Below are positions 11,443 to 23,092 of a stretch of 64,000 nucleotides of DNA, in pieces. The stretch is from Bretschneidera sinensis. Taxonomy: Eukaryota; Streptophyta; Magnoliopsida; Brassicales; Akaniaceae. Under the pieces are notes generated by a model. It was given only the letters and a program-made list of their open reading frames with translations. It had not been told where the DNA came from and searched no databases. The stretch lies in NCBI GenBank assembly GCA_023935145.1, contig CM043705.1:22165501-22229500 (forward strand), in the 5' to 3' direction. Position numbers and translations under genes: made by a program. The first letter of the stretch is position 1. The number at the start of each line of letters is the position of its first letter.

Positions 11443-11846
11443 TTGCTTAGATGCGGGTAGCATTAATATTTTAATTTTTCTATAAAAATAATTTGGCTCA
11501 TTATCATCCAATCTGTTCCCAATCTTATTACCTTAAGGCTTGCTGCTTGAAATTGGAAAATGATTTAAAATGCCTTGAAGAGGAAAACAAATACCTTCAT
11601 GAATTGTTGGTTAAAAAACATGATTCGTTGTTATTCTGAATACTCCTAAATTATACTTTAGTCACCATTGTTCATTAATCGAGCAATGTTATTCACTTGC
11701 AGTGGAAGTACATCCAAAACACACAATACAAAAATTCTTACACATAATAATTTAAAATTAAAAAAAAAACAACAAAATTAAAATAGATGCAAGTGATAGC
11801 CTATTTTATGTCATATATACAAATTCAAAAAAAAAATCCAAAGACA
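11443..11846. other. Intergenic DNA with a possible short coding remnant
   Basis: Mostly AT-rich. At about 11550-11641 on the plus strand a frame reads KLENDLKCLEEENKYLHELL and ends at TGA soon after, a coiled-coil-like heptad pattern. It is too short to assign and may be chance or an exon relic. The copia element at 11852 was inserted just downstream. Confidence 0.3.
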
Positions 11847-11851
11847 CAACT
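11847..11851. other. Target site duplication CAACT (left)
   Basis: CAACT directly precedes the LTR at 11852 and recurs directly after the element at 16933-16937. The perfect 5-bp match defines both ends of the copia insertion. Confidence 0.9.
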
Positions 11852-12677
11852 TGTTGGAAATCACCTTTGAGATGCCCAAGTGGTGATCTTCCAAACATCC
11901 AAGTCTAGAATGACTTGTAAAGAACAAAAACAAACCAATCAAATAAAGAACACAGCAATTGTTATCGAGGTTCGGTAATATGCCTACGTCCCTGTGAGCT
12001 CCTCCGAGCCCTCTGCACTAAATTAATGAGTTCTTACAAGTTACAGCAACTCCTCTCCAAGAAACTTCTTGTTCTTGAAGAACGAAAGAAGATAAAAGAA
12101 AGTGATAAGGACTTGAGTTACCCTGGAATTTTCTCCAAGAAAATTCCACTTACAAGGCCCTTGAATCCCCAATCTATACTACTCTCTCTCTAAACAACCA
12201 GCCTCTCTACAATGAGTCTCTCTTGCTTTGTGTCTTTGCACTCTTACAATTGATCTCACTTTTGCATTCACAAGTTATGTCACACTTGTTGAGATTGAAG
12301 CTAGGTGACCCTTTATATAGTGCACCACTTCTTGAACCTATCTTGAAGTCAATCTCAACCCTTAGATCTTGAGGACCAATCAATCATAGCCCTTCAACAA
12401 GTCTAAGTGATCCTGTGCGTTTTGATCACGTCTCACGCACTAGGAGAAGATTGCTGAAAATTGCCTTCAGGTGTGCCTTCAAGCCGTGACTCAGAACAGG
12501 GCAAGCCGCGGCCTAGAAGGGAGGATTTTGCTGCCTTTATGGGCGTCGTGCTTTGGGGAGGCTGGGCCGCGGGGCGCATGGAGGAGGTGAACTTCTGGAC
12601 TTTCTGTGGGCTGCGGCTCCCACCCATGACCTGATGCCGATTTTAACTCTTGTTTAAGCCTTAGACAAATACCAACA
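11852..12677 (-). repeat. 3' LTR of the Tork-like copia element
   Basis: 826 bp with TGTTGG/CCAACA inverted ends. Its first 56 bases on the minus strand (12677-12622) match the 5' remnant at 16932-16877; the other 770 bp have no partner. A purine-rich stretch (AAAAGTAGAGAT, minus) directly before it is a plausible polypurine tract. Confidence 0.9.
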
Positions 12678-12758
12678 ATCTCTACTTTTGTCTAAGCGAT
12701 TAAACCCGAACCCATTGTGCAGAGAACTCAGAATTCAAACTCAACTTGAGTCATCATA

Positions 12759-14222
12759 TCATCCGACTCCAATCCTAAGAAGTCCAAGGAAATGATTGAA
12801 CTTACTTAGAGGTAGAACTTTGGTGCCTAAATCTACAGGATTTTCTTCTGTGGCTACCTTGTCCACATGAACGCATCTTTCCGTAACATTTTCCCGAATG
12901 AAATGATACCGAACATCCATATGCTTTGTCCTATCATGGAACACCAGATTCTTGCACAAATGCAACACACTTTGGCTATCCGAATACACCACCACCTGAT
13001 CTTTTAGTACATTCAACTCTTCTAACAACCCTTTGCACCACATAGCCTCCGTAATGGCTTTTGTTGCCGCTATGTACTCAGCCTCAGTTGTTGAGAGTGC
13101 TACCACCGGCTGCAACTGAGCCTTCCAACTTATACAACATCCGTTTAAGTTGAAGAAGTAAGAGGCAATCGATCTTCTTTTATCCTGGTCTGCTCCATAG
13201 TCTGAATCCGCATAACCCTCAAGACAAATGGACTTACCTCTCTTCTCATAAACCAGCCCCACATCTGGGCTTCCCTTCAAGTACCTCAGCAACAACTTCA
13301 TCCCAAACCAATGCTCCTTTCTGAGATTACTCATAAACCTGCTGAGAACACTCATTGCATGAGCAATGTCAGGTCTAGTGCTTACCATCATGAACATGAC
13401 TGATCCAACCACACTAGAGTAGGGGACTTTTTCCATTTCCTTCTTCTCCTCATCCAATCTCGGACATTGATCGCTGAAGAACTTGAAATGACCAGCAAAA
13501 GGAACCTTTACTGGTTTGCTATCTTCCATAGAGAACTTAGATATCATCTTCTCTATGTAGGAAGTCTGAGAAATCTTCAATCTGTTTCTCTCCCTTTCCC
13601 AGATTATTCTCATCCCAAGGATCTTCTGTGCATGGCCAAGATCCTTCATCTCAAACTCCGAACTGAGTTGAGACTTCAACTTTTCTATCTTCTCCCTGCT
13701 ATTCCTAACCAACAGCATATCATCGACATAGATGAGGATGATCACCATTTCCTCCACCTTGTGCCCTTTGTAATACAAGCACGAATCATAGTAGCTCCTC
13801 ATGAAACCCAAGCTAGTCACAAAGGAATCGAACCTCTTATTCCATTGCTGAGGTGATTGCTTCAGGCTATAGAGAGATTTCTTCAGTTGGTACACCAAAT
13901 CTCCCTGCCTTCCTTCCTCATAGCCTTCAGGTTGCCTCATGTAGATGGTCTCATCAAGCTCTCCATGTAAGAACAATGTCTTCACATCCATTTGCTCGAT
14001 TTCCCAATTGAATTGGACCACCATTGCTAATACTATCTTTATCGTCTTGTATTTCACAACCGGTGAGAATATTTCTGTGAAATCTATGCCTTCTCTTTGT
14101 GAGAACCCCTTCACCACTAGCCTAGCTTTATACTGGACTTCATCCCTTGGAGTGTTCCCTTCTTTGATCTTGTAGATCCACCTACAATCCATAACTCTCT
14201 GTTTTTCTGGTTTGGGCACCAA
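12759..14222 (-). CDS. Copia reverse transcriptase and RNase H, open
   Basis: 487 codons forming the C-terminal half of the pol polyprotein, which copies element RNA into DNA in the particle. It begins with the RVT_2 region (CRWIYKIKEG, KARLVVKGFSQREGIDF), shows the catalytic YVDDM motif near residue 165 and the MDVKTLFLHGELDE block. RNase H-like sequence follows at about residues 340-480 (ADSDYGADQDKRRS, ALSTTEAEYIAATKA, YSDSQSVLHL). The upstream frame is broken just before it by stops around 14226 and 14274, so no full polyprotein can be read. The 5' limit is therefore arbitrary; there is no real start here. Confidence 0.88.
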   Translation of the reverse strand: MVPKPEKQRVMDCRWIYKIKEGNTPRDEVQYKARLVVKGFSQREGIDFTEIFSPVVKYKTIKIVLAMVVQFNWEIEQMDVKTLFLHGELDETIYMRQPEGYEEGRQGDLVYQLKKSLYSLKQSPQQWNKRFDSFVTSLGFMRSYYDSCLYYKGHKVEEMVIILIYVDDMLLVRNSREKIEKLKSQLSSEFEMKDLGHAQKILGMRIIWERERNRLKISQTSYIEKMISKFSMEDSKPVKVPFAGHFKFFSDQCPRLDEEKKEMEKVPYSSVVGSVMFMMVSTRPDIAHAMSVLSRFMSNLRKEHWFGMKLLLRYLKGSPDVGLVYEKRGKSICLEGYADSDYGADQDKRRSIASYFFNLNGCCISWKAQLQPVVALSTTEAEYIAATKAITEAMWCKGLLEELNVLKDQVVVYSDSQSVLHLCKNLVFHDRTKHMDVRYHFIRENVTERCVHVDKVATEENPVDLGTKVLPLSKFNHFLGLLRIGVG

Positions 14223-14276
14223 TTCCTAAGAGTTGTTCTTCTTCAAAGAATCCATTTCTTCCTCCATAGCTAGCTG

Positions 14277-15480
14277 TCACTTTAACGAATCCTTACATTC
14301 CATGGCATCCATGTAAGTTTCTGGTTCAACCCCTCCTTCTGAATAATGAGCTGCTATGTTAGCACCAGCAAAACCATATCTTAAAGGTGGTCTAACCACC
14401 TTCCTTTCCCAGTCCCTTGTGAGCTGATAGTCATTCTGACTTGCTGCATCATCCCCTTCCAGTTCAGCCTCCTCTCGAGTGTCGTGAGCTTGGCCTTCAT
14501 TAATGGGCTCTACCTGGTTCGAATCCTCTTGCCATCCTTGTTCTACCTGAACTAAATTTTTCTTGATGCTATGCTCCACAAATTCCAGACTGGTTTGCTC
14601 ACTATCCTCTACAGGGTAAGTTTTTTCCAAATAGGGAAATATCAATTCATTAAAAATGGCATCCCTACTTATTATGAGTTTCATTCCTTTTTGCTCTAAG
14701 GACCACAACCTATACCCCTTAACCCCATCACTATACCCTAGAAACACACATTTTCTAGACCTTGGGCTAAGTTTATCATCCTTTTGATGTGCAAACGCAG
14801 CACATCCAAAAGTCCTAAGGTTGCTTAACTCAGGAGGTTTCCCACTCCACATCTCCAAGGGAGTCTTAATGTCTAAAGCCCTAGAGGGTGATCAATTAAC
14901 CAAATATGCAGCAGTAGACACAGCTTCCCCCCAAAAACATTTTGGTAAACTTGACCCAATTAATATGCACCTAACCTTTTCCATAAGGGTCCTATTCATC
15001 CTCTCAACAACTCCATTTTGCTGAGGGGTTTTCACAACCATTCTATGTCTTAGAATCCTATTTAACTCACAGAATTTATCAAAATCCTTATTAAAAAATT
15101 CTAAGCCATTATCGGTTCTTAACACCTTAACTACCCTGTCCGTTTGAGTCTCCAGTAACTTTTTCCACACCACAAATTTATTCAAAGCATCTGATTTATT
15201 TTTAAGCAAATAAACCTAAAGCTTTCTTGAATAATCATCAATTAAAGACAAAAAGTAAACATTACCTCCCTGTGTTGGTGTTCTTGCTAGTCCCCAAAGA
15301 TCTGCATGGATGTAGTTAAGAATTCCCTTAGACTTGTGCAATCTGGTGTTGAAGCTGACCCGATATTGCTTCCCAAGAACACAACATTCGCAGAAATCAA
15401 GTTTTTTTACCTTGTCACCACCAAGTAGACCATCCTTGCTGAGAACTTGCAGGCCCTTTTGCTCATGTGTCCCAAGTGAT
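14277..15480 (-). pseudogene. Copia integrase, broken
   Basis: Integrase joins the DNA copy to the host chromosome. Reading from 15480 downward, zinc-binding sequence (DFCECCVLGKQYR) is followed by the catalytic core: a first Asp in HADLWG, the second in LRTDNGLEFF, and the Glu in [12 protein letters not shown]. The C-terminal part (RTFGCAAFAHQ, CVFLGYSDGVKGY) and an acidic linker lie at 14277-14858. In-frame stops include one near 15217, where the family has Trp in the RKLWVYLLK-type segment, and one near 14890. It is not functional as it stands. Confidence 0.85.
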
Positions 15481-15484
15481 TGTG

Positions 15485-16105
15485 CTAAAGAACCGCCTTA
15501 TCCATCTCAGCCATCAAGTTTACTACTTGATCCTTGATTTCTGTCTCTCCGATCATCTCATAGAGGCCATCCTTTATTGCTGCTTTGATCATTATCAAAG
15601 ATCCCTTGGTTACCTTGATCTTTCCTCCCTCTGCTTTGTATGTGTACCCCATGGAATCCAGCTGCCCCAATGAGATCAAATTTCTTCTCAAATCCGGAAG
15701 ATACCTCACATTCCGCAGCAGCTTTGTGACTCCATCAAACATCCTCAATTGGATGTCTTATATCCCCCTCACTTGGCAAGAAGTATCATTCCCCAAGAAA
15801 ACCCTTTCATCATTGATTTCCTTGAAATTCTTGAACCAATCCTTATGAGGGCACATGTGATAAGTGCACCCGAAATCTAGGATCCATTTCTCGCTGCCTT
15901 GCCTCCTGCTCACATTTGAGCACACAACAAGAACATCATCTTGTTGTTCTCCTTTGGCGACCGAAGCCTATCCATTTTTGGTATGGCTTCTTCCTCTCTC
16001 ATCCCACGTCTTCTTCTTTCAATCTTTCTTAAAATGACCCTCCTTATTGCAGTAGTAGTATCACTTCCCTCCAAACTTCGGTTTGGAATGCAATCTCCCA
16101 TGGCT
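15485..16105 (-). pseudogene. Copia zinc knuckle, protease and GAG-pre-integrase region, broken
   Basis: The zinc knuckle reads as YYCNKEGHFKKD with TGA stops at both outer positions where cysteine is expected (CX2CX4HX4C). The protease active site reads LDFGCTYHMCPH, with Phe in the second position of the usual D-S/T-G triad, so proteolytic activity would be lost. Downstream, 15485-15748 holds a GAG-pre-integrase block (LLRNVRYLPDLRRNLISLGQ). Several stops separate the pieces. Confidence 0.75.
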
Positions 16106-16771
16106 CTACCCTCTACCCTTTGATTTCTCCCGGTAGTTACCATGGATGCTACTGCCATTTTGAGTTGCTGGCTCTCTAACGAACTGCCCTTCTCCACTTG
16201 ATGCTTCCCTTATCTTGGCTTTGAAATCATGAGCCCTTATAGCATTGATCACAATTTCCTTGGTTAGTGTATCTCTTCCATATTCATTAGCATTAATCAA
16301 ACTTTCAAAATAATCAGAAAGAGAATTCAATAACATAACAGCCAATTGTTCATCCAGGAACATTATACTCCAACTAGCCAAATCTTGAACTAGTTTATTA
16401 AACACATCAAGATTATCTTGCAACTCTTTATTAGGATCTATTTTAAAAGCAAAGATTTGTTTAAGAAGATAAATCTTATTAGGGAGAGTCATGGTAAGAA
16501 ATAACTCATCTAGTTTCTTCCATATGACAGCTGGATCTTCTGAGTCTCCACACTCACTTGTGACACTATCCGAGATGTGCAGAAAGATGGTGCTATACAC
16601 CATCTTCTTCATCTCAATCCGTTGGACTTCCGTGATACTTGCTGGAAAAGCGTCATCTTCTTCAATAGCCAAGTACACCTTCTATTGCATAAGAACAGCC
16701 TTGATCTTCCGCTTCCAAAGGGAAAAGTCTCTATTTTCGTCAAACTTCTCAACAATGAAGTTCGAACCCAT
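16106..16771 (-). pseudogene. Copia gag with early nonsense codon
   Basis: Starts at ATG 16771 (MGSNFIVEKFDENRDFSLWK) and carries the UBN2/gag-polypeptide type domain (IWKKLDELFLTMTLPNKIYL, DNLDVFNKLVQDLAS). A TAG about 30 codons in (16682-16684) interrupts it; the frame is open again to 16106. The start lies about 105 bp from the deleted 5' LTR remnant, so the leader is very short. Confidence 0.8.
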
Positions 16772-16876
16772 CTTGCGGAGAAAAATCCCAGATTTATGCA
16801 GCACCCACAATTGTTCTCCAACTTCTTCTAAATCTCAAGAACACGATCAAAGATTGATCTCTAGTCCACAACACCC

Positions 16877-16932
16877 ACCCATGACCTGATGCTGATTTTA
16901 ACTCTTGTTTAGGCCTTAGACATATACCAACA
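16877..16932 (-). repeat. 56-bp remnant of the 5' LTR
   Basis: Matches 12622-12677 with about four differences; beyond 16877 the sequence is element leader, not LTR. The LTR therefore lost about 770 bp, including any TATA box, while its outer edge and target duplication stayed intact. Confidence 0.85.
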
Positions 16933-16937
16933 CAACT
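16933..16937. other. Target site duplication CAACT (right)
   Basis: Partner of 11847-11851. The next 270 bp (to 17207) are AT-rich host sequence without a recognisable gene, ending at the LTR of the plus-strand Tat-like element. Confidence 0.9.
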
Positions 16938-17207
16938 GATTGCCTTAGTTAAAAGTCTTGGATCTGCCATCAATGTTTGTGAAGAAATAAAAGAAAATGA
17001 ATAAAACCCAAAAAAAAAATTAGCTTTGTTTGCAGCAAAAATTGAAGATCCATTTTGGTATATATGAATCTTCAAAAGTAGTTTTTGGCACAATCCTTGG
17101 AGTTAAATTATTGTGTAAGGCATCAAGTACGAGCTATGTTTTTGTAGCATGCCATGATCTTTGAAGAAATTCTTAAATCAAAAAAGACTTGAGTGATAGT
17201 GATTTCT

Positions 17208-17712
17208 TGTTGATGTGGGGGAAATTTACCCTCCAATAACATCAATACGCGTGGCGAATGATAAGTATAAAGAGGTCATCAAAGAATCGCACAACCGAAG
17301 GATGACATCTGGCAAAAAAGCACGGGAGTAATTTCATCACAAAACCATTATGGCCAGTTGTCCTCCCACACACCCATGTACGTCCATTCATACGCAATAT
17401 TCTAGGGGTCACATCTCTATCTTTTGGAAAAAAATGATTACAACAACCCTAAAGGATTCCTCATAGATAGTATATATAACCCCCAAGGTACGCATTGTTC
17501 ATTCATTATTCATTCTTTACACACCAACACTGCTCTCTATATTTTTCTCTCTCTTTAACACATATAACAAAAAACTAACTTAGGCATCGGAGAGTCGTTG
17601 GAGGCACCAACCCTTATCTCATTATGGTGACCTTTAGATTACTGTTATCTATTTCATGTGTAGATCAATCTTCCCACCCCCATCACTCAGTGGCAGATTT
17701 TTGACATCAACA
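17208..17712 (+). repeat. 5' LTR of Tat-like element 1
   Basis: 505 bp with perfect 8-bp inverted ends TGTTGATG and CATCAACA. The TATA box TATATATAAC lies at 17471-17480. The second half resembles 35132-35363 at roughly 80% by eye. Confidence 0.85.
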
Positions 17713-17713
17713 G

Positions 17714-17735
17714 ATTGGGGCCGTCCTTGGGAAAC
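17714..17735 (+). other. Primer-binding-site region of Tat-like element 1
   Basis: ATTGGGGCCGTCCTTGGG directly follows the LTR and aligns with the corresponding region of element 2 (62130-62147, TGGCGCCGTCTGTGGGAA on the minus strand), with two changes that suggest decay. The tRNA species was not determined. Confidence 0.65.
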
Positions 17736-17793
17736 CACAATCTCTCGCTATCTTGAAGAGGTGAAGAAAAACTATAAGAACTCATCGATTTTT

Positions 17794-19080
17794 ATGCCAC
17801 CCAAAAATACCATTAGACACCACCAAGGGCGTCGCTAGAACTAGCACAGCGCAGCTCGGTTCACAATTCCCCACCATCTCCGAACACGCCGCCCCTGGTC
17901 AAAATCCACCTGGATCTCGCATCAAGAAAAGTAGGCATGCATAACCTCCTTATCACAAGTTGGTGGAGGATAGTCCTTGAGGCCCCTCTCCCTCCAAACT
18001 TTTGAATGCCGCTCATCAAGGCCAATGATGGCTCCATTGACCCTACGAATCACTTGCAACTCTATAGAACCACCATGATGCTGCATTATCACCCAAATGC
18101 GGTTGTATACCGAGCTTTTCCCCTAACCCTTGAAAAGGCAGCCAGCACTTGGTATTCAAACCTCAAACCCAACAGTATCATATCCTTTAAGGAGCTTAGT
18201 CGAGCTTCCGTGGTACACTTTCTTAGCAGCAAGACTCCTTGGAAAAAACATTGAAGCCCTCTTCAGCATTATTCAGCAAAAGGAAGAATGACTCCTAGAG
18301 TTTATCTCGTGCTTCAACGTCGTGGCATAGGAGATCCCTGACCTTGATCTAGCTGTACAGATCCTGACATTCAAGAACAGACTTAGATCCAAAACCTTTA
18401 GCCATAAACTCATATGATGCCCTCCTAAAGATATGAGTGAAATCTTGGCTAAAGCTGAGGAGTACAAGCTTGCCGAGGATGACCAAGCGTTCCGATGAGA
18501 AAGAGAAAGAAGAGATAAGAAGAATAGGAAAGACACCAACGGAACACAAGATGGCTCCACAGAAAAAGTGTGCCATGGTAACAGAATGATGACCCCAACA
18601 AGCTTTGAAAGCTTTACTCCGCTAAATGCTTCTAGAACAAGCATCCTGATGTAGGGCCAAAACAATGAGATCCTCTGATGACCTCTAAAACCACTTCACC
18701 CCAGCGGGAACCGAAACAAGTAGTGTTGGTTTGACAAGGACCATGGTCATGACACCGAGGAGTACCATGCCCTCAAATAATAGATTGAATCCCTAATCAG
18801 CAAAGAGTATCTGCAGGAGTTCACCGGGCCCCGATAGACTGGAGAGGAAAAAGATCGCTCCAGAAGAAGTCCCAAATGCCCATACAGACAAAATGGTGAG
18901 TGATTTAGATATGACCATCAAGATCACCAATCCCCTAGGAGAATTCCTAGACCAAATCAGAGAGAGTGATCAAGAAAATCTAAACATCACAATTACAATA
19001 ACCCTCAAAACAATCCTCAGAGGACCCACAATTAGAGAACAATCCGGACAATAAAGAAGGGCCTACGCCCGATTAATATC
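17794..19080 (+). pseudogene. Tat-like gag, broken
   Basis: Begins with ATG at 17794 (MPPKNTIRHHQGRR, then a stop), matching in position the gag start of element 2 (MPQGNGARR). The gag domain is clearest at 18006-18254 (YRAFPLTLEKAASTWYSNLK, SFKELSRASVVHFLSSK), collinear with element 2's AFPLTLEKAAGTWYSHLKPG segment. Numerous stops and shifts break the rest, including the region before the protease. The minus-strand frames 18273-18665 and 18349-18576 are shadows. Confidence 0.8.
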
Positions 19081-20560
19081 TTCAGTCAGCAGACCTCATA
19101 AACGGATCAAGACAAGTCAGATAATACCCTTCACTAACGACACTTAGAGGGAATATAAGTCCCACATGATGACACTATAGTGGTCTCCCTCCTCATCACC
19201 AACCATGATGTCAAACGGATCCTAGTAGATAATGGGAGCTCGTTAAATATTCTTTTATAAAATGCCTTCCAGAAGATGCAGTTGAAGAACAGTCAACTAA
19301 AACCAATCTTTTCTCCCCTATATGGCTTTTCAGGGGCACCAGTATTTGCAAGAGGAAGCATAGTCCTCCCAGTTACAACAGGAATGACTCCACAAACCGC
19401 CATTGTGCATATCACTTTCTGTGCTCAAACAGCCATCATCGTATAATGTGATCCTCGGCAGACCAATACTCAATGAGTTATAGGCAGTCGTATCCACCTA
19501 TTATCTAAAGATGAAGTTCCCTACAAAACACAGGGTAGGAGAAGTCAAAAAGAGCCAACAAGTTTCCGTATCTTGTTACCTGATTCTATAAAAGGAGGAA
19601 AGAATGTCGAAGCCCTAACCCTAGAAATAGAAGAATTAGTCACCACTTCGCTTAGTGAAGAAGAATCCAGAACTATTCAAATCGGGTCCAGTCTCTCTGA
19701 AGACCTCAAAGAGTCACTAATCTCGCTCTTTCGGAGGAACCAAGACCTGTTCGCCTAGTTAGCCTCAGACATGCTAGGGATTGATCCCGAGGTTATAGTA
19801 TACTGACTAAATGTGCATCCAAACTATAAAGTAATCATCCATAAGAAGAGGTCTTTCACCTCTAAACGATAGAGCGCGATCAAGACTGAAGTAAACCAGC
19901 AGCTTGCAGCTGATTTCATTCGGGAGGCCGATTACCCGGAATGGGTCTCCAACGTGGTCATGGTCAAGAAACCCAACGGCAAATGGCGAATCTACATCAA
20001 TTTCATGGACTTAAATAAAGCCTACCTAATAAATAATTTCTTTATCTCACGAATAAGCCATCTTGTTGAAACCACCTTCGGGCACGAACTACTCAGCTTT
20101 ATGGACGCCTATTCAGGGTGCAATCTAATCCTCATATATGAGCTCGATCAAGAAAAAACACCCTTCATCACCGATAAGGGGTTGTACTACTACAAAGTGA
20201 TGCTCTTCGGGCTTAAGAACGTCGAGGCCACCTATTAGAGGCTACTGAAAAAGTCTTTCTAGAACAGATCATGAGAAATATGCAGGTTTGCGTGGACGAC
20301 ATGTTGTTAAAAAGTATCAGAACTAAGGATCATGAGTCCGACCTAGAGGAATCCTTTGGAATACTATAACACTATCAGATGAGGCTAAATCCGACTAAGT
20401 GCGCATTTGGAATCACTACCAAGAAGTTCTTAGGTTTCATAATCACCCAACGAGGAATAGAGGCTAATCATGAGAAGATCGAGGCCATCCTAAACATGAA
20501 TCCTCCTCGGATAATAAAATAAGTACAGAGACTGACTGAACGTATAACAGCACTTAGCCA
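19081..20560 (+). pseudogene. Tat-like protease and reverse transcriptase, broken
   Basis: The protease active-site region reads RILVDNGSSLNILL near 19200-19257, the form usual in Tat elements. RT motifs follow: EWVSNVVMVKKPNGKWRIYI, FMDAYSGCN and VCVDDMLLKS (near 20290). Stops occur at about 19256, 19758, 20236 and 20262 among others, so no enzyme can be made. Collinear with 50378-51934 and its copies in element 2, but clearly diverged. Confidence 0.85.
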
Positions 20561-20588
20561 TTCTATATTAAAATCAGCATAGAGATGT

Positions 20589-21530
20589 TTGTCTTTTTTC
20601 AAGGCCATCAGGAAGGCTAAGGATTTCACTTGGACCGGGATTTTTTATAAAGCTTTTAAGGAAGTAAAGGAATACCTGAGTTCACCACCGCTTCAAATAA
20701 ATCCCATTATTAGAAAAGAACTCTTCCTCTACCTATTTACAGGTCAAGAAATAGTGGCTTATGTCCTAGTCCGAGAAGATATGGTTGTTCAGAAACCCGT
20801 GTATTATGTCAGTAAAATTCTCCATGATGTCGAAGTTCGGTATCTCCCCATTAAGAAGATGGAATATGCTCATTTAATCTCAACCCATAAGCTCCAGCCA
20901 TATTTCCAAGCACATGCAATTATTCTCCTAACAAATCAGCCTTTGAGGCAAGTGCTCCACAAACTAGATATCTATGAAAGAATGGTCAAATGGTCCATTG
21001 AACTCAGAGAATTCGACATCCGGTACAGGCCTCAGGCAGCCATCAAAGCTCAGGCCTTGGTAGACTTTATAGACGACACTCCCCGAAATTCCAACTGAAG
21101 AACCAAAACACAAGGCAACTGAACAAACTCCTAGCTGGACACTCTATGTAGATGGTTCCTCTAACAGCACTGAGAATGGGGTTACACTCATCATTAGTAG
21201 TCCTGAAGGATTTACAGTAGAGTATGCCCTGAGGTTTGGGTTCAAAGCCTCTAACAACGAGGCCGAGCACGAAGCATTACTCACCAGGATAAAGCTCGAT
21301 AAAGCACTAGCCATCGAAGTTGTAGAAGCTTATAGTGATTCACAACTGGTGGTAAATTAGATGACTAGAGAAAATGAAGCTATAAGTGTAAATATCACTC
21401 AATATCTGAAAAAGGCTTGCAAGCACGCAGCAACTCTCAAGAGGTTCCAAATAACCCCCGTCCTCTAGGCAAAAAATGCAAAAGTTGATGCCCTAGCCCG
21501 GCTTGCCTCCTCCAAACCCTTTCAACTCCA
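20589..21530 (+). pseudogene. Tat-like RT connection and RNase H, broken
   Basis: A long open piece at 20589-21098 covers the RT-RNase H connection (LFLYLFTGQEIVAYVLVRED, RYLPIKKMEYAHL). The RNase H then reads LYVDGSSNSTENG, EGFTVEYALRFGFKASNNEA and YSDSQLVVN, with a stop right after the last (near 21358). Element 2 has the same block three times. Confidence 0.85.
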
Positions 21531-22760
21531 AGCATTAATGAGGCATTTATTCTTCCAGTAATTGAATAGCATATGTGGATGGACCCAATCTTCCAATATT
21601 TAAAAGGTGATAGACTCCCTGATCAAAAGCCTAAAGCTAAAAAGCTCACCTCGCGATACACCATCATCTATGGATAACTATACAAAAAAGGTCTCACAAC
21701 ACCTTACCTCAAGTGCCTCAGGCCTATCGAATCAAAGTACGCCCTCCGGGAGGTTCATAATGGTATATATGGTAATCGTCTCGGAGGTTGAGCCTTAGCT
21801 TTAAAAATACTTCGTCATAGCTACTATTGGTCGAAGATGTAGCAAGATGTCACAGAAATGGTCAAAAAAATGCAAGAACTGCCAACATTATGCTTTTATC
21901 CCTAGAAATTGGCTAATCTCCTGACTTCAATCACTAGTCCACTTTATTTCTCCATATAAGGAATAGATATTCTTAGCCCTTTCACTGGAGCTCTAGGACA
22001 GAAAAAGCATCTCATTGTCGCAATTGACTATTTTACGAAGTGGACAGAGGCTGAACCGCTCTCCAGTATAACTGACCACTAAGCACGGTGTTTCATTTGG
22101 AAATCAATAATATGCCGATTCAACATACCTTAGATACTTGTCACTGACAATGAGAAACAATTTGACAATGCCTGGTTCAAAACCTTCTGTGAAGAACTCC
22201 ACATCGAGCACCATTTCTCTTTGATGGGTTATCCCCAAGCCAATAGGCAAGCTAAAGTAACCAATAGGACTCTCCTGAAAAAGCATCAAGAAGAGACTAG
22301 ATGATGTTGACAGGCAGTGGATCAACCACCTGCCAAATGTCCTTTAGGCTTATCGAACAAAAACACAAACTCTTACCAGGGAAACTTTCTTCTTCTTAGC
22401 CTACTGCTCAGAAGTTGTCATCCCTTTCGAAAGTGGAACACCTTCATTGCGAATGCAGAGCTTCGATGAAGCTGACAACGAGGAAGCACTCAGAATGAAC
22501 ACTGATCTAATCAACAAAGCTTGAGATAAAGCCTAGGTCAAGCTTGCCACATACCACCAGAGGGTCTCTAGATATTACAACTCCCAAGTTCAAGAAAAGG
22601 CATTCAGGCTACATTATTTGGTATTCCAAAAGAACAAAGTATCTCATCCTCGAGAAACTGGAAAGCTCCTCCCAAATTGGGATGATCTATATCGCATTCG
22701 ACGAATTTTTTGTCTGGTATGTTTGTGCTTGAAGATTTAAATGGCAGGCCTATACCATGA
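21531..22760 (+). pseudogene. Tat-like integrase, broken
   Basis: Pieces in order: zinc-binding region (MVKKMQKLPTLC-like sequence near 21860 with one Cys changed), core sequence matching element 2's LIVAIDYFTKWVEAEPL near 22013-22060, ILVTDNEKQFDNAWFKTFC near 22133-22190 (second catalytic Asp), and the QANRQAKVTNRTLLKK segment near 22240-22275. There the catalytic Glu position reads Lys, so the D,D-E triad appears lost. Stops are frequent. No chromodomain is visible after the core. Confidence 0.75.
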
Positions 22761-23092
22761 ACTTGGAACACCGAGAATCTCTACAAATTTTATCAATAGA
22801 GTGCCTTCAAACACTCCTTAGAATTTTCACTTACTTATGCAATCTTCAAGTTATCAATGAAAGAACGTTATGTTTTCGCCATGTTTTATTTCAAATCTCC
22901 GGATTTATATTGTACCAAGGTGAAAGCCCAAGACCTTTACCCCTCGGAATCTCTTGTCAAATAATGGAACACCACAAGTAAGACAAACAAAGAAGATAAC
23001 AAACTTTCCATTAATCAAAATATATTTTACATTAAAAGAAAAGGCTCTACCGGCCTCCAAACACATGAACAAAAAATAAAATAGCTAAGGGC
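22761..23092. other. Spacer between integrase remnant and antisense gene
   Basis: About 330 bp without a convincing frame. In element 2 this spacer is absent and the two genes' 3' ends overlap. Confidence 0.45.

Larger units (their letters stand above)
11852..16932 (-). mobile_element. Tork-like Ty1/copia element with deleted 5' LTR
   Basis: 5081 bp between perfect CAACT duplications. On the minus strand: a 56-bp 5' LTR remnant (16932-16877), gag, protease, integrase, RT-RNase H (the copia order) and a full 3' LTR (12677-11852). The LTR ends are TGTTGG and CCAACA. Several premature stops in gag, protease and integrase make it non-autonomous, while RT-RNase H is a single open frame. The Tork (TNT1-94 type) label rests on wording such as LRTDNGLEFF and [17 protein letters not shown]. 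Confidence 0.9.

Noticed and set aside
12433..12627. 64-codon frame, Ser/Pro-rich
   Set aside because: It lies wholly within the copia 3' LTR.
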